A stretch of DNA of 20,179 nucleotides from Lachnospiraceae bacterium UBA3802 (GCA_002369155.1 DFEM01000056.1:1-20179), one strand, 5' to 3'. Positions 7,311-15,458 are shown, numbered from the stretch's first letter. Notes: a model not told the origin generated them from the letters alone. Numbers and translations: made by a program.

Positions 7311-8711
7311 TTAATACCATTTTGCTTTGCTCATCATAGCCACGAATTCGCTGTTATTCTTTGTTTTTGAGAAAAGATCGATAACCTTGTCCACAGCTTC
7401 ATCGGGTTTAAGACCGTTGAATCCTCTTCTCATTGAATTGATGGCAGCAAGTTCTTCTTCGGTAAGAAGAAGATGTTCGTTTCTGGTACCGGATTTGGGA
7501 ATGTCGATTGCCGGGAACACTCTCTTTTCGGAAAGTTTTCTGTCAAGAACGAGTTCCATGTTGCCCGTACCTTTGAATTCCTCGTATACAACGTCGTCCA
7601 TTTTCGAACCGGTATCCACAAGTGCGGTTGCAAGGATTGTAAGGCTTCCGCCCTCTCTCATGTTTCTTGCGGCGCCGAAAAACTTCTTGGGCATATGCAA
7701 AGCCGCAGGATCAAGACCGCCCGAGAGAGTTCTTCCCGAAGGAGGAATAACCTGATTGTATGCTCTTGTAAGTCTTGTAATGGAATCGAGAAGAATAATG
7801 ACATCCTGTTTGGATTCAACAAGTCTTCTGGCTCTCTCGATTACCATCTCTGATACTTTTTTATGATGTTCGGGTGTTTCGTCAAATGTGGAATAGATTA
7901 CTTCCACATTGCTTCCTTTGATGGCTTCCTTAATATCGGTAACTTCCTCGGGTCTTTCATCAATAAGGAGAATTATCATGTGAATGCCTTTGTTGTTATG
8001 AAGAACACTTCTGGCAATATCTTTTAAAAGAGTTGTCTTTCCGGCTTTGGGCTGGGAAACAATCATTCCTCTTTGTCCTTTGCCGATAGGCGATACCAAA
8101 TCAACTATTCTCATGGATACGGGGCATCCGGGAATATCGAGTTTGATTTTCTCATTGGGGAATATCGGTGTCATTTCTTCGAACTTAAGTCTCTTTGAAA
8201 TCATTTCGGGACTGAAACCGTTGATTTTCGTAATATATAAAAGTGCGGAGAATTTTTCCTTTTCGCCCTTTATCTTTGTATTGCCTGTAACGATATCACC
8301 GGTACGAAGACCGAATTTTCTTATCTGTCCGGGTGAAATGTATACATCGTGATCGCCGGATAAGAAATTGTCGCTTCTTATAAATCCGAATCCGTCGGGC
8401 ATTATTTCCGTAATACCCGTTACGGTATTGTGACTGTCAAGCTTGGGATCGTATTCCTGTTCAAATCCGGGTGTTCCGACCACAGCCATCGCTTTTTTTT
8501 CTGCGGGCGCACTCTCTTGTGCATCAGGTATCTCAGGCTCGTTAACCACACTTCCCACGGCCTGTTCTCCGTTTGCATTCATTTCTTTTTCTTTTTCAAC
8601 GAGTATGTCAATAAGCTCATCTTTGCTCATTGTGGAATACCCTTTGATTTTCATATTCTTTACAATTTCTCTTAAATCGGTAATTTTTAAAGTCTCATAC
8701 CTTTCTCGCAT
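7311..8711 (-). CDS. rho: Transcription termination factor Rho
   Basis: 466 residues from ATG at 8711 with AGGAGG 4 bases upstream. Rho is a hexameric RNA-dependent ATPase/helicase that ends transcription of untranslated RNA. Residues 7-44 are the Rho N helical domain (LKITDLREIVKNMKIKGYS). A Gln/Glu/Ala-rich linker (about 45-90) follows, shorter than the inserts of some Firmicutes and Actinobacteria. The cold-shock-like RNA-binding domain has DGFGFIRSDN (106-115) and DVYISPGQI (122-130). The ATPase core has Walker A SQPKAGKTT (219-227), DERPEE (251-256), Walker B VIILLDS (304-310) and the Q/R-loop region SGGLDPAALHMPKKFFGAAR (330-349). It is divergent from the DHH gene across a 264-bp gap with a promoter and roughly 118-base leader. 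No intrinsic terminator is seen before the rpmE promoter. Confidence 0.98.
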   Translation of the reverse strand: MRERYETLKITDLREIVKNMKIKGYSTMSKDELIDILVEKEKEMNANGEQAVGSVVNEPEIPDAQESAPAEKKAMAVVGTPGFEQEYDPKLDSHNTVTGITEIMPDGFGFIRSDNFLSGDHDVYISPGQIRKFGLRTGDIVTGNTKIKGEKEKFSALLYITKINGFSPEMISKRLKFEEMTPIFPNEKIKLDIPGCPVSMRIVDLVSPIGKGQRGMIVSQPKAGKTTLLKDIARSVLHNNKGIHMIILLIDERPEEVTDIKEAIKGSNVEVIYSTFDETPEHHKKVSEMVIERARRLVESKQDVIILLDSITRLTRAYNQVIPPSGRTLSGGLDPAALHMPKKFFGAARNMREGGSLTILATALVDTGSKMDDVVYEEFKGTGNMELVLDRKLSEKRVFPAIDIPKSGTRNEHLLLTEEELAAINSMRRGFNGLKPDEAVDKVIDLFSKTKNNSEFVAMMSKAKWY

Positions 8712-8773
8712 AAAGCCTCCTAAATTATTGTTTGTCTTATCTGGGATTATGTAGTGATTTAGTCTAAGAATTC

Positions 8774-8788
8774 GGAATGACTCATTCC
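8774..8788 (-). repeat. Inverted repeat in the rho leader
   Basis: GGAATGA-C-TCATTCC on the plus strand is a near-perfect palindrome with a 7-base arm. It lies in the untranslated leader of rho, about 63 bases upstream of its ATG, with no following T run on either strand. It could be an RNA hairpin for rho autoregulation or a protein site; the sequence alone does not decide. Confidence 0.45.
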
Positions 8789-8835
8789 TTAATCCTGAAA
8801 TAATTTGAATTTTACGATTTATATCAATTATTGTT

Positions 8836-8863
8836 ATTATACATCTTTTTTAATCATTTGCAA
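8836..8863 (-). promoter_or_regulatory. Sigma-A promoter of rho
   Basis: Minus-strand -35 TTGCAA (8858-8863), 16-base spacer and perfect -10 TATAAT (8836-8841). This predicts an untranslated leader of about 118 bases before the rho ATG. Confidence 0.65.
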
Positions 8864-8884
8864 GCCGCTTTTTTTCGACTCTTC

Positions 8885-8913
8885 TTGTAAAGTCAATATT
8901 TTTAAAGTATAAT
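8885..8913 (+). promoter_or_regulatory. Sigma-A promoter of the DHH phosphoesterase gene
   Basis: -35 TTGTAA (8885-8890), 17-base spacer and perfect -10 TATAAT (8908-8913). Its -35 box is 21 bases from the -35 box of the divergent rho promoter. Confidence 0.75.
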
Positions 8914-8918
8914 GGTTA

Positions 8919-8935
8919 GGTGGGTTTTACCCATC
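8919..8935 (+). repeat. Hairpin at the 5' end of the DHH transcript
   Basis: GGTGGGT and ACCCATC pair (7 bp including one G-U) around a TTT loop. The stem starts within a base or two of the start site predicted from the -10 box at 8908-8913. A 5'-terminal hairpin can protect mRNA from decay; that role is inference. Confidence 0.4.
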
Positions 8936-8975
8936 AAGTTAATAAAAACAAAATCTATATACAGGGGTAAAGGTT

Positions 8976-9893
8976 ATGAGATTAATTACACGTTCAGATT
9001 TTGACGGCCTCGCTTGCGGTGCACTCCTCAAAGAAGCCGGAATCATAGACAGCTGGAAATTCGCTCATCCCAAGGATCTTCAGGACGGACTTGTGGAAGT
9101 TAACGAAAACGATGTTTTGGCAAACGTTCCTTTCGTTGAAGGCTGCGGATTGTGGTTCGATCATCACTCAAGCGAATTCGAAAGAAACCAGCTCGAAGGA
9201 AAATACAAAGGCGAAAGCCGTGTTACTCCTTCATGTGCAAGAATCATTTATGATTACTACGGAGGAAAAGAACGCTTTGCACATTTCGATGAAATGATGG
9301 AAGCAGTAGACAAGGTAGACTCCGGTAATCTTACCATTGACGATATTCAGAATCCCAAAGGATGGGTACTTGTCGGATTCCTCATGGATCCCCGTACGGG
9401 ACTCGGAAGATGGCGTAACTTCACCATTTCCAACTATCAGTTAATGGAAAATCTTATTGAAGCATGCAGAACTTTAAACACAGAAGAGATTTTAAATCTC
9501 CCCGACGTTAAAGAGCGTATCGAAGTTTACTTCGAGCAGACAGAACTCTTCAAAAAGATGGTTACGGAACATACAAGAGTTGAGGGTGATTTGATCATCT
9601 CGGACTTAAGAGGTGTGGATCCCATTTATTCCGGCAACCGTTTCATGATTTATTCAATGTATCCCGAACAGAACATTTCAATGTGGATTGTAAACGGTAA
9701 GGGCGGAAAAGGATGTTCATGTGCTGTCGGATACAGCATCCTTAACAGAACATCAAATGTCGATGTAGGATCGTTAATGCTTAAGTACGGCGGCGGCGGA
9801 CATAAAGCCGTAGGTACATGCCAGTTTGCCGATGAAGATATGGATGCAAAGATTCCCGCACTCATCAATGACATTATCAATTACAAAGCTTAA
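8976..9893 (+). CDS. DHH/DHHA1 family phosphoesterase (exopolyphosphatase-like)
   Basis: 305 residues from ATG at 8976, preceded by AGGGGTAAAGG. Residues 1-120 form a DHH-type catalytic domain: SDFDGLACGALL (7-18) supplies the first aspartates, FDHHSSE (61-67) the DHH motif, and VDKVDSG (111-117) a further metal-binding aspartate. The C-terminal DHHA1-type substrate domain has SDLRGVDPIYSGNRFM (209-224) and the signature YGGGGHKAVGTCQF (271-284). Such enzymes use Mn/Mg to cleave phosphodiester or pyrophosphate bonds in polyphosphate, nanoRNA, c-di-AMP or pAp. The substrate here is not determined, and no nucleotide-sensing or membrane domain is present. It is a single-gene unit with its own promoter and terminator, divergent from rho. 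Confidence 0.85.
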   Translation: MRLITRSDFDGLACGALLKEAGIIDSWKFAHPKDLQDGLVEVNENDVLANVPFVEGCGLWFDHHSSEFERNQLEGKYKGESRVTPSCARIIYDYYGGKERFAHFDEMMEAVDKVDSGNLTIDDIQNPKGWVLVGFLMDPRTGLGRWRNFTISNYQLMENLIEACRTLNTEEILNLPDVKERIEVYFEQTELFKKMVTEHTRVEGDLIISDLRGVDPIYSGNRFMIYSMYPEQNISMWIVNGKGGKGCSCAVGYSILNRTSNVDVGSLMLKYGGGGHKAVGTCQFADEDMDAKIPALINDIINYKA

Positions 9894-9904
9894 ATAAAAA
9901 ATTT

Positions 9905-9934
9905 CAGCCTTCGAATTTCGAAGGCTGTTTTTTT
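9905..9934 (+). terminator. Rho-independent terminator, probably bidirectional
   Basis: CAGCCTTCGAA and TTCGAAGGCTG pair perfectly over 11 bases with a single central T (9905-9927; in practice a shorter stem with a 3-base loop), followed by TTTTTTT (9928-9934). An AAAAAATTT stretch precedes the stem, so on the minus strand the hairpin is also followed by T-rich sequence and can serve the acyl-CoA ligase gene that ends at 9941. Confidence 0.88.
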
Positions 9935-9940
9935 GTTTCA

Positions 9941-11578
9941 TTACTTAATTTCGTTTTGAGCTGCCACAAGATTTTCAACACAGTAAATTGCACGAAGCTT
10001 GGGCTTTTCAATCTTTCCTGTCGGGTTTCTGGGAATATCCGCAAAGATAATCTTCTTGGGTCTCTTGTATCTGGGAAGTTTATGGCAGAACTCTTCCACT
10101 TCTTCTTCCGTAAGAGTAAATCCGTTTTTAACCTCTATGATTGCAGCGGTTACTTCACCGAGTCTCTTATCGGGAATACCGATTACCGCAACATCCTTAA
10201 TGGCATTATGCTGTCTTAAGAAATCTTCAATCTGTACGGGATAAATATTCTCACCGCCGGAGATTACGACGTCTTTCTTTCTGTCGACAAGGAAGATAAA
10301 TCCGTCTTCGTCCTCTCTTGCCATATCACCCGTAAAGAGCCATCCGTCTTTAAGCACTTCTTCCGTTGACTTGGGATCGTTGTAGTAGCATTCCATGACA
10401 CCTGGACCTTTTACTGCAAGTTCTCCGACTTCACCCTTTGCAACTTCATTTTTGTTTTCATCGACAATCTTGACTTCCCAGCCGTATCCGGCTTTTCCGA
10501 TTGCACCGACCTTGTGAATGTTTTCAACACCAAGATGTACGCAGCCCGGTCCTATTGATTCCGAAAGACCGTAGTTGGTATCGTACTGGTGGTTGGGGAA
10601 TACCTTTTTCCATCTCTGAATAAGTGAAGGCGGTACAGGCTGTGCGCCTATATGCATAAGTCTCCAGTGAGACAAATCATAATCTTCAAGTTTAACTTCG
10701 CCCGAATCAATGGCATCGAGAATATCCTGAGCCCAGGGAACAAGAAGCCATACGATGGTACATTTTTCATTGCTTGCGGCTTCAAGAATTGTCTTGGGCT
10801 TTGTACCTTTAAGAAGTACTGCTTTGGAGCCGGCAAGGAGTGATCCGAACCAGTGCATCTTGGCACCCGTGTGATACAAAGGAGGGATGCAAAGGAACAC
10901 ATCGTCTCTTGTCTGACCGTGGTGATTCTGTTCTACAGCACATGAATGCATGAGCGAACGGTGTTTATGCAAAATAGCCTTGGGGAATCCTGTTGTACCC
11001 GATGAAAAATAAATTGCAGCATAATCATCATCGGTAAGCTTTATTGCAGGTCTCTGGCTTGAGCAGTTGGCTACAAGCGAATTATAATCTTCCGCAAAGC
11101 TCGGGCAGTTTTCTCCTACATAGAATAAAAGTCTGTTCTTGCTGATGGATTCTGCGATTTCTTCGACACGTCCGATAAATTCAGGACCGAATACAAGAAT
11201 ATCCACTTCCGCAAGATTCAGGCAGTATTCTATCTCATCAGGCGCATATCTGAAGTTCAAAGGAACGGCAATTGCTCCGGTTTTTAAAATACCGAAATAA
11301 ATGGGAAGCCATTCGAGGCAGTTCATAAGAAGAATGGCTACCTTGTCATTTTTCTTGACACCTCTTGATAAAAGCATGTTTGCGAATCTGTTTGCTTTCT
11401 CTTCAAATACGCTCCATGTAATCTCTCTTCTGTAATGTGTAACGGGATTAGGCTCAATAAGTTCATATTCCTTCCATGTAACACGTCTTGTTTCTTTAAT
11501 CTCGGGATTGATTTCAACCAGACATATGTCAGAACCGTAAAGTTCACTGTTTCTGTCCAAAATCTCTGTAATAGGCAT
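9941..11578 (-). CDS. Class I adenylate-forming enzyme, acyl-CoA ligase-like
   Basis: 545 residues from ATG at 11578, which has AGGAGA 6 bases upstream; the frame is open 90 bases further, but that would cross the promoter. These enzymes activate a carboxylate with ATP to an acyl-AMP and pass it to CoA. The AMP-binding P-loop is YFSSGTTGFPK (190-200). Further motifs are YGLSES (336-341), the GWLFTGDMA loop (412-420), the hinge DRKKDVVISGGENIYPVQIE (432-451) and the C-terminal catalytic lysine in NPTGKIEKPKL (518-528). The substrate (fatty acid, bile acid or aromatic acid) cannot be read from the sequence. Two TW-containing segments, RRVTWKEYE (31-39) and RREITWSVFEE (50-60), are similar to each other. 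It has its own promoter; no acyl-transferase or beta-oxidation gene is adjacent. Confidence 0.92.
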   Translation of the reverse strand: MPITEILDRNSELYGSDICLVEINPEIKETRRVTWKEYELIEPNPVTHYRREITWSVFEEKANRFANMLLSRGVKKNDKVAILLMNCLEWLPIYFGILKTGAIAVPLNFRYAPDEIEYCLNLAEVDILVFGPEFIGRVEEIAESISKNRLLFYVGENCPSFAEDYNSLVANCSSQRPAIKLTDDDYAAIYFSSGTTGFPKAILHKHRSLMHSCAVEQNHHGQTRDDVFLCIPPLYHTGAKMHWFGSLLAGSKAVLLKGTKPKTILEAASNEKCTIVWLLVPWAQDILDAIDSGEVKLEDYDLSHWRLMHIGAQPVPPSLIQRWKKVFPNHQYDTNYGLSESIGPGCVHLGVENIHKVGAIGKAGYGWEVKIVDENKNEVAKGEVGELAVKGPGVMECYYNDPKSTEEVLKDGWLFTGDMAREDEDGFIFLVDRKKDVVISGGENIYPVQIEDFLRQHNAIKDVAVIGIPDKRLGEVTAAIIEVKNGFTLTEEEVEEFCHKLPRYKRPKKIIFADIPRNPTGKIEKPKLRAIYCVENLVAAQNEIK

Positions 11579-11584
11579 TATCTT

Positions 11585-11590
11585 TCTCCT
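11585..11590 (-). promoter_or_regulatory. Ribosome binding site of the acyl-CoA ligase
   Basis: AGGAGA on the minus strand, 6 bases before the ATG at 11578. This sets the start at MPITEIL rather than further upstream. Confidence 0.75.
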
Positions 11591-11626
11591 TAAAAATATT
11601 TTCGGATATAAAACCCGTACGTTCCC

Positions 11627-11655
11627 ATTATGCCACTTTAAAGCACGAAAGTAAA
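11627..11655 (-). promoter_or_regulatory. Promoter of the acyl-CoA ligase gene
   Basis: Minus-strand -35 TTTACT (11650-11655), 17-base spacer and -10 CATAAT (11627-11632). The ATG is 48 bases downstream of the -10, and the tandem terminators of the previous unit end just upstream. Confidence 0.6.
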
Positions 11656-11679
11656 GACTTTTATACACGTCGATACATT

Positions 11680-11713
11680 AAAAAAGCCAAAAAGGAGGCT
11701 TTCCTTTTCGGCT
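11680..11713 (-). terminator. Second of two tandem terminators
   Basis: On the minus strand AGCCGAAAAGGA pairs with TCCTTTTTGGCT (12 bp, one G-U) around AAGCC, then TTTTTT (11685-11680). It follows the first terminator by a few bases and insulates the acyl-CoA ligase promoter. Confidence 0.82.
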
Positions 11714-11716
11714 GTT

Positions 11717-11743
11717 AAAAAAAGCCTTTCAAAATGAAAGACT
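11717..11743 (-). terminator. First of two tandem terminators after the 67-residue gene
   Basis: On the minus strand AGTCTTTCA pairs with TGAAAGGCT (9 bp, one G-U) with a TTT loop, then a seven-T run (11723-11717). It begins 8 bases after the stop of the small gene. Confidence 0.82.
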
Positions 11744-11750
11744 TTTCTTA

Positions 11751-11954
11751 TTAATAAACTTTAATTGTTTCAATCACAAGTTGAGATTTGTAATCAACAT
11801 TCGCCTTCTCTATTTTACGGCGAAGTTCCATCTCTTCCTTGCATTTGACAGCAGCGGTGATATCCGGTGTCATGAAGTATCTTCCAAGTAACTTCTTCTC
11901 TGCCAAATATTCGTCCGTGCGTGTATTATGAGCTATGTAGTATTCAGCAGCCAT
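11751..11954 (-). CDS. Small hypothetical protein, 67 residues
   Basis: Not recognised. The start at 11954 (MAAEYYIAHN) is chosen because AAGGGGAT lies 6 bases upstream; an in-frame ATG at 11972 would place this site inside the gene. The protein is mixed charged with no membrane segment, no signal peptide and one cysteine in KCKEE. Residues about 35-52 (AVKCKEEMELRRKIEKAN) look like an amphipathic charged helix and the end (SQLVIETIKVY) like a beta strand. It is the second gene of a two-gene unit 36 bases after the zinc-ribbon gene and is followed by two terminators, which supports a real transcribed gene. A role with the zinc-ribbon protein is inference from position. Confidence 0.7.
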   Translation of the reverse strand: MAAEYYIAHNTRTDEYLAEKKLLGRYFMTPDITAAVKCKEEMELRRKIEKANVDYKSQLVIETIKVY

Positions 11955-11990
11955 ATCGAAATCCCCTTTCATGTTTAATGATAAATCAGT

Positions 11991-12335
11991 TTAAATAATA
12001 ACCAATTCTTCCGAAACAGCCTGTAATTTATATCCGCACTTGTTGCAAAATGAACTGTCATACGGTAATGTGTTTCCGCAATTCTCACACATTCTCAAGC
12101 CCTGTGTTTTTAACTTGCGGTTATTCCAAACCTTGCAGTTATACTCGAGTTTCTTTATGGTATCAACTTTCTCTTTATAGATTTCATCGATACTTTCATT
12201 ATCTTTGTTGGATTCGTAATAAAGCTCACCCAACTGATAAATCATGTTTTTCTTGGATTCTTCCACTTGTTTAAGCGAAAGTTCAATGGATTTGACTTCA
12301 GCGGATGTAGTATCCTTTTTAGCACCAAATGCCAT
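11991..12335 (-). CDS. Coiled-coil zinc-ribbon protein
   Basis: 114 residues from ATG at 12335, with AGGGGG upstream. Residues about 10-75 are a charged, helix-rich, probably coiled-coil segment (SIELSLKQVEESKKNMIYQL at 17-36). A C-terminal zinc ribbon follows with CENCG (83-87) and CNKCG (97-101), that is two CxxC pairs 10 residues apart. No membrane segment or enzyme motif is present. Small zinc ribbons of this shape are common accessory or scaffold domains and the function is unknown. It is the first gene of a unit with its own promoter (12368-12395), followed by the 67-residue gene. Confidence 0.8.
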   Translation of the reverse strand: MAFGAKKDTTSAEVKSIELSLKQVEESKKNMIYQLGELYYESNKDNESIDEIYKEKVDTIKKLEYNCKVWNNRKLKTQGLRMCENCGNTLPYDSSFCNKCGYKLQAVSEELVII

Positions 12336-12367
12336 ATCTCAAGCCCCCTAACTCTTTTCTTATAATA

Positions 12368-12395
12368 ATTATAACTCTTGGAAAAAATAAGTCAA
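12368..12395 (-). promoter_or_regulatory. Sigma-A promoter of the zinc-ribbon gene
   Basis: Minus-strand -35 TTGACT (12390-12395), 16-base spacer and perfect -10 TATAAT (12368-12373), 32 bases before the ATG. The -35 box starts on the base right after the stop codon of the antiporter gene. Confidence 0.72.
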
Positions 12396-13931
12396 TTATT
12401 CAGTCTTTTTTTTGCCCGCAAACGTGAATTTTAACAAAAACAGCATTCCTACCGTGAGAACTGCGCCTATGATAATGCTGATCGCTGCATTTTGTACAAG
12501 TCCGGCAACAATATAGGTCAGGAATGAAACCACTGCAACCGAAATTGCATACGGAAGCTGCGTGGAAACGTGATTAACATGCTCTATCTGAGCGCCGGCC
12601 GACGCCATAATGGTCGTATCCGATATGGGTGAACAGTGATCGCCGCATACCGCACCTGCACAGCAGGCTGAAATACCGATAATGAACAATTTGCTGTCTG
12701 CAGGGAAAATTGCTGTTACTATGGGGATTAATATACCGAATGTGCCCCATGAAGTTCCCGTTGCAAAAGCAAGTAGGCAAGCTACGACAAATATAACTGC
12801 GGGAAGGAATGCATAAAGTCCGCTCGCCGCCCCCTGCATAACATCTCTTACAAATTCCGCCGCACCGAGTGCCGATGTCATGGACTTAAGCGATACCGCA
12901 AGAGTAAGAATAAGCATTGCGGGTACCATGGAAGTAAAGCCCTTGGGTATGCATGCCATTGCATCCTTGAATTTGATTACTCTTCTTGCAAGGAGATAAA
13001 GAATCGTAATAATCAATGCTATAAGAGCTCCCCAGGGAAGTCCAATTGTCGAGTCTGTATCGGCAAAAGCATTGATAAAGTTGAATGTGTTATCGGGTGC
13101 ATCTTCTCCGAGGAAAGCTACCTTTCCGAAGAAACCGCCTATATAAATCATTCCCAATACACAGGTAACAATAAGAACGGCTACGGGTAATATCAGATCC
13201 GCTACATGTCCTTTGGGATTAGGTTTGTTTTCATCTTTGTTCGGAAGACCTCCGAGTTTCCCTTCGGCCGCTTCTTTTTCAAATTTAGCCATGGGACCGT
13301 AATCGAATTTCATCAATACAAGTCCTATTATGAATACGAATGTCAAAAGCGAATAGTAATTATAGAAAATAGCCTTACAGAAAAGCTGTATTCCGTTAAT
13401 TCCGGTATTCATGTCGCTTGCAACCGAAGCTACAGCCGCAGCCCATGAGGAAATGGGCGCAATCATACAAATGGGAGCTGCTGTCGCATCTATAAGGTAT
13501 GATAATTTTGCTCTGGATATTTTCTTCGAATCGGTAATGGGTCTCATAACCGAACCTACGGTAAGACAGTTGAAGTAGTCGTCAACGAATATGAGCACGC
13601 CGAGTACGAATGTTGCAATCTGTGCACCTACCTTGGTCTTAATGTTCTTCTCCGCCCATCTTCCGAATGCAGCCGAACCGCCTGCGGAATTGATAAGAGC
13701 AACGATAATTCCGAGAAGAATTAAGAAAAGAAAGATTCCCGCATTATCCTTGATTGCATTTATCAAGCCGTCATTAACAATGGTATCAATGGTCTGAACA
13801 GGATTAAATCCCGTTACAAACAAAGCACCGATAATGATGCCGATAAAAAGCGATGAATAAGCTTCCTTGGTGATAAGTGCCAAAACAATGGCAATCACGG
13901 GCGGAATAAGTGCCCAGAATTTTCCGTACAT
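12396..13931 (-). CDS. NhaC-type Na+/H+ antiporter family protein
   Basis: 511 residues from ATG at 13931, with GGAGGG upstream. Strongly hydrophobic throughout, with about eleven or twelve membrane segments. Marks of the NhaC family include FVDDYFNCLTVGSVMRPITD (115-134), APISSWAAAV (158-167), the glycine-rich ATGTSWGTFGILIPIV segment and GDHCSPISDTTIMAS in the C-terminal half. These are repeated-fold elements where ion-binding acidic and polar residues lie. NhaC-type proteins exchange sodium for protons, but relatives move amino acids or organic acids, so the substrate is uncertain. The protein ends in a basic tail (FAGKKKTE). It lies 82 bases downstream of the pepD-type gene on the same strand; that gap is AT-rich and may hold a weak promoter. 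Confidence 0.88.
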   Translation of the reverse strand: MYGKFWALIPPVIAIVLALITKEAYSSLFIGIIIGALFVTGFNPVQTIDTIVNDGLINAIKDNAGIFLFLILLGIIVALINSAGGSAAFGRWAEKNIKTKVGAQIATFVLGVLIFVDDYFNCLTVGSVMRPITDSKKISRAKLSYLIDATAAPICMIAPISSWAAAVASVASDMNTGINGIQLFCKAIFYNYYSLLTFVFIIGLVLMKFDYGPMAKFEKEAAEGKLGGLPNKDENKPNPKGHVADLILPVAVLIVTCVLGMIYIGGFFGKVAFLGEDAPDNTFNFINAFADTDSTIGLPWGALIALIITILYLLARRVIKFKDAMACIPKGFTSMVPAMLILTLAVSLKSMTSALGAAEFVRDVMQGAASGLYAFLPAVIFVVACLLAFATGTSWGTFGILIPIVTAIFPADSKLFIIGISACCAGAVCGDHCSPISDTTIMASAGAQIEHVNHVSTQLPYAISVAVVSFLTYIVAGLVQNAAISIIIGAVLTVGMLFLLKFTFAGKKKTE

Positions 13932-14013
13932 AAAAGTTACCCTCCAAAAACATTTTAATACTATACCATTTTATAATAATTCAAGCATTTTTTAAAGACG
14001 AAAATCCACCTGA

Positions 14014-15435
14014 TCAGTCTTTTTTTGATATAACTTCAAAAAGGAGTTTTCTTGTTCTTTCAACACTTTCCAAATCGAGTTTTTCACCCGTTGTATGAAT
14101 ATTTAATATATTGGGGCCGATTGATACGCAGTCCAAATCGCTTTTCTTGTCGATAAGTATTCCGCACTCAAGTCCTGCATGCACTCCGCAGACTGCCGGT
14201 TCTTTGTTATACAGTTTTCTGTAACAGGATACGATTCTTTCGCGAAGAGGCGATACTTCTCTGAATTCCCATCCGGGATAATCGCCTGTTAAAGCAAGCT
14301 TGCATCCTTTTTTTGCAAGTATTGTTCCGAGTCTTTCTTTTAATGCTTCTTTTTCCCTGGCTACCGAACTTCTTAAACAAAAATCCAGTTTGAATCCTTC
14401 TGCATCAAGTCTCATGACTCCGAGATTAAGGCTTGTTTCAACCATGTCGATTGAATCGCACATCTTTATTACGCCATCCGGAACACTTGTCAGAATGTCA
14501 GCAATTACGTCGGTTTTGTCTATGCAGAAAATATTGTCCGTATTGTCTTCAATCGGGGTAACGGATATTTTTATCTCTTCTTCTATGCCCTTGTATTCTT
14601 CATTTATTTTTTTGTCGAATTCATTGACGGATTTGGCAAAACTTTCAAAAGGAGCATCAGTTGAAATTATCATCTTTGCGGCCTTTGGAATCGCATTGTC
14701 TTTTTCACCGCCGGTAATGTCGATGATATCCGTTTCTCCTGCCTTTTTGATCTCTTTTAAGAGTCTTCCGAGCACTATGCACGCATTTGCTCTTTTCTCA
14801 TGAATCGAAGTCCCTGAATGTCCTCCGAGAAGTCCCTTTATTTCAACCATATATACCGAGCCGTGGGCCTTTTTTTCTCTTTTTAATTCAAGCAGTGACA
14901 AGAGCCTTACGCCGCCTGCACAGGATGTCGTAATAACTCCCTCTTCTTCCGAATCGATATTGATTAAATACTTTCCCTTAATGTCTGATAAATCTATTCC
15001 GACGGCACCGTCCATTCCGACTTCTTCGTTGACGGTAAAAATACATTCCAGTTCGGGATGCAAAAGTTCTTCGTTGGCGAGTGCTTCCATGGCCATTGCA
15101 ACGGCTATTCCGTCGTCCCCGCCCAAAGATGTGCCTTTGGCAAAAAGATATCCTCCTTCTTCGCAAAGATTCAATCCTTCTTTTTCCATATCGATTTCGA
15201 CACCCTCATCTTTGACGGCTACCATGTCCATATGACCCTGGAGAATGATTCCCGGAAGATTTTCATAACCCTTTGAGGCTTCTTTTTTGATGATTACGTT
15301 TTTTAGTTCATCCTGTCTGCAAGAAAGATTGTTTTGCTTTGCAAATTCCACAAGATAATCGCTGATTTTGTCGATATTGTAAGAGCCGTGAGGAATCGCA
15401 CATATCTCTTTAAAATAATCCATTGTATTCTTCAT
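14014..15435 (-). CDS. pepD: Aminoacyl-histidine dipeptidase, M20 family
   Basis: 473 residues from ATG at 15435, with GGGGAC upstream. Family M20C (PepD, carnosinase-like) cytosolic enzymes hydrolyse Xaa-His and other dipeptides with two metal ions. The metal ligands are visible: GHMDMV (H68, D70), LGGDDGIAVAMAMEAL (D107), NEEVGMDG (catalytic and metal glutamates at 137-138), NIDSEEEG (D161), and a C-terminal NIHTTGEKL with the final histidine. The middle portion (about 185-400) is the lid/dimerisation domain with GLLGGHSG. The usual length is 480-490 residues, so it is complete. It starts 23 bases after the protease gene on the same strand and probably shares its transcript. No clear terminator follows. 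Confidence 0.93.
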   Translation of the reverse strand: MKNTMDYFKEICAIPHGSYNIDKISDYLVEFAKQNNLSCRQDELKNVIIKKEASKGYENLPGIILQGHMDMVAVKDEGVEIDMEKEGLNLCEEGGYLFAKGTSLGGDDGIAVAMAMEALANEELLHPELECIFTVNEEVGMDGAVGIDLSDIKGKYLINIDSEEEGVITTSCAGGVRLLSLLELKREKKAHGSVYMVEIKGLLGGHSGTSIHEKRANACIVLGRLLKEIKKAGETDIIDITGGEKDNAIPKAAKMIISTDAPFESFAKSVNEFDKKINEEYKGIEEEIKISVTPIEDNTDNIFCIDKTDVIADILTSVPDGVIKMCDSIDMVETSLNLGVMRLDAEGFKLDFCLRSSVAREKEALKERLGTILAKKGCKLALTGDYPGWEFREVSPLRERIVSCYRKLYNKEPAVCGVHAGLECGILIDKKSDLDCVSIGPNILNIHTTGEKLDLESVERTRKLLFEVISKKD

Positions 15436-15458
15436 CTTTTTGTCCCCGCATGTATCAT

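Noticed and set aside
10156..10902. Short frames antisense or out of frame to the acyl-CoA ligase
   Set aside because: Shadows of a long, motif-rich gene with no start signals of their own.
11579..11668. 30-residue upstream extension of the acyl-CoA ligase
   Set aside because: It would cross the promoter (11627-11655) and the ribosome site; the ATG at 11578 has AGGAGA at good spacing.
12385..12410. Possible terminator between the antiporter and zinc-ribbon genes
   Set aside because: The T-rich and A-rich runs flank GACT direct repeats rather than complementary arms, so no convincing hairpin forms.
13932..14013. Promoter for the antiporter in the 82-bp gap
   Set aside because: Several AT-rich -10-like strings exist (TATAAA, TATAGT), but none pairs with a -35 at 16-18 bases, so I did not call one.
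13990..14025. AAAGAC / GTCTTT pair near the pepD stop as a terminator
   Set aside because: Only a 6-bp stem with a 17-base loop. In the pepD direction no T run follows, and in the other direction no gene needs it.
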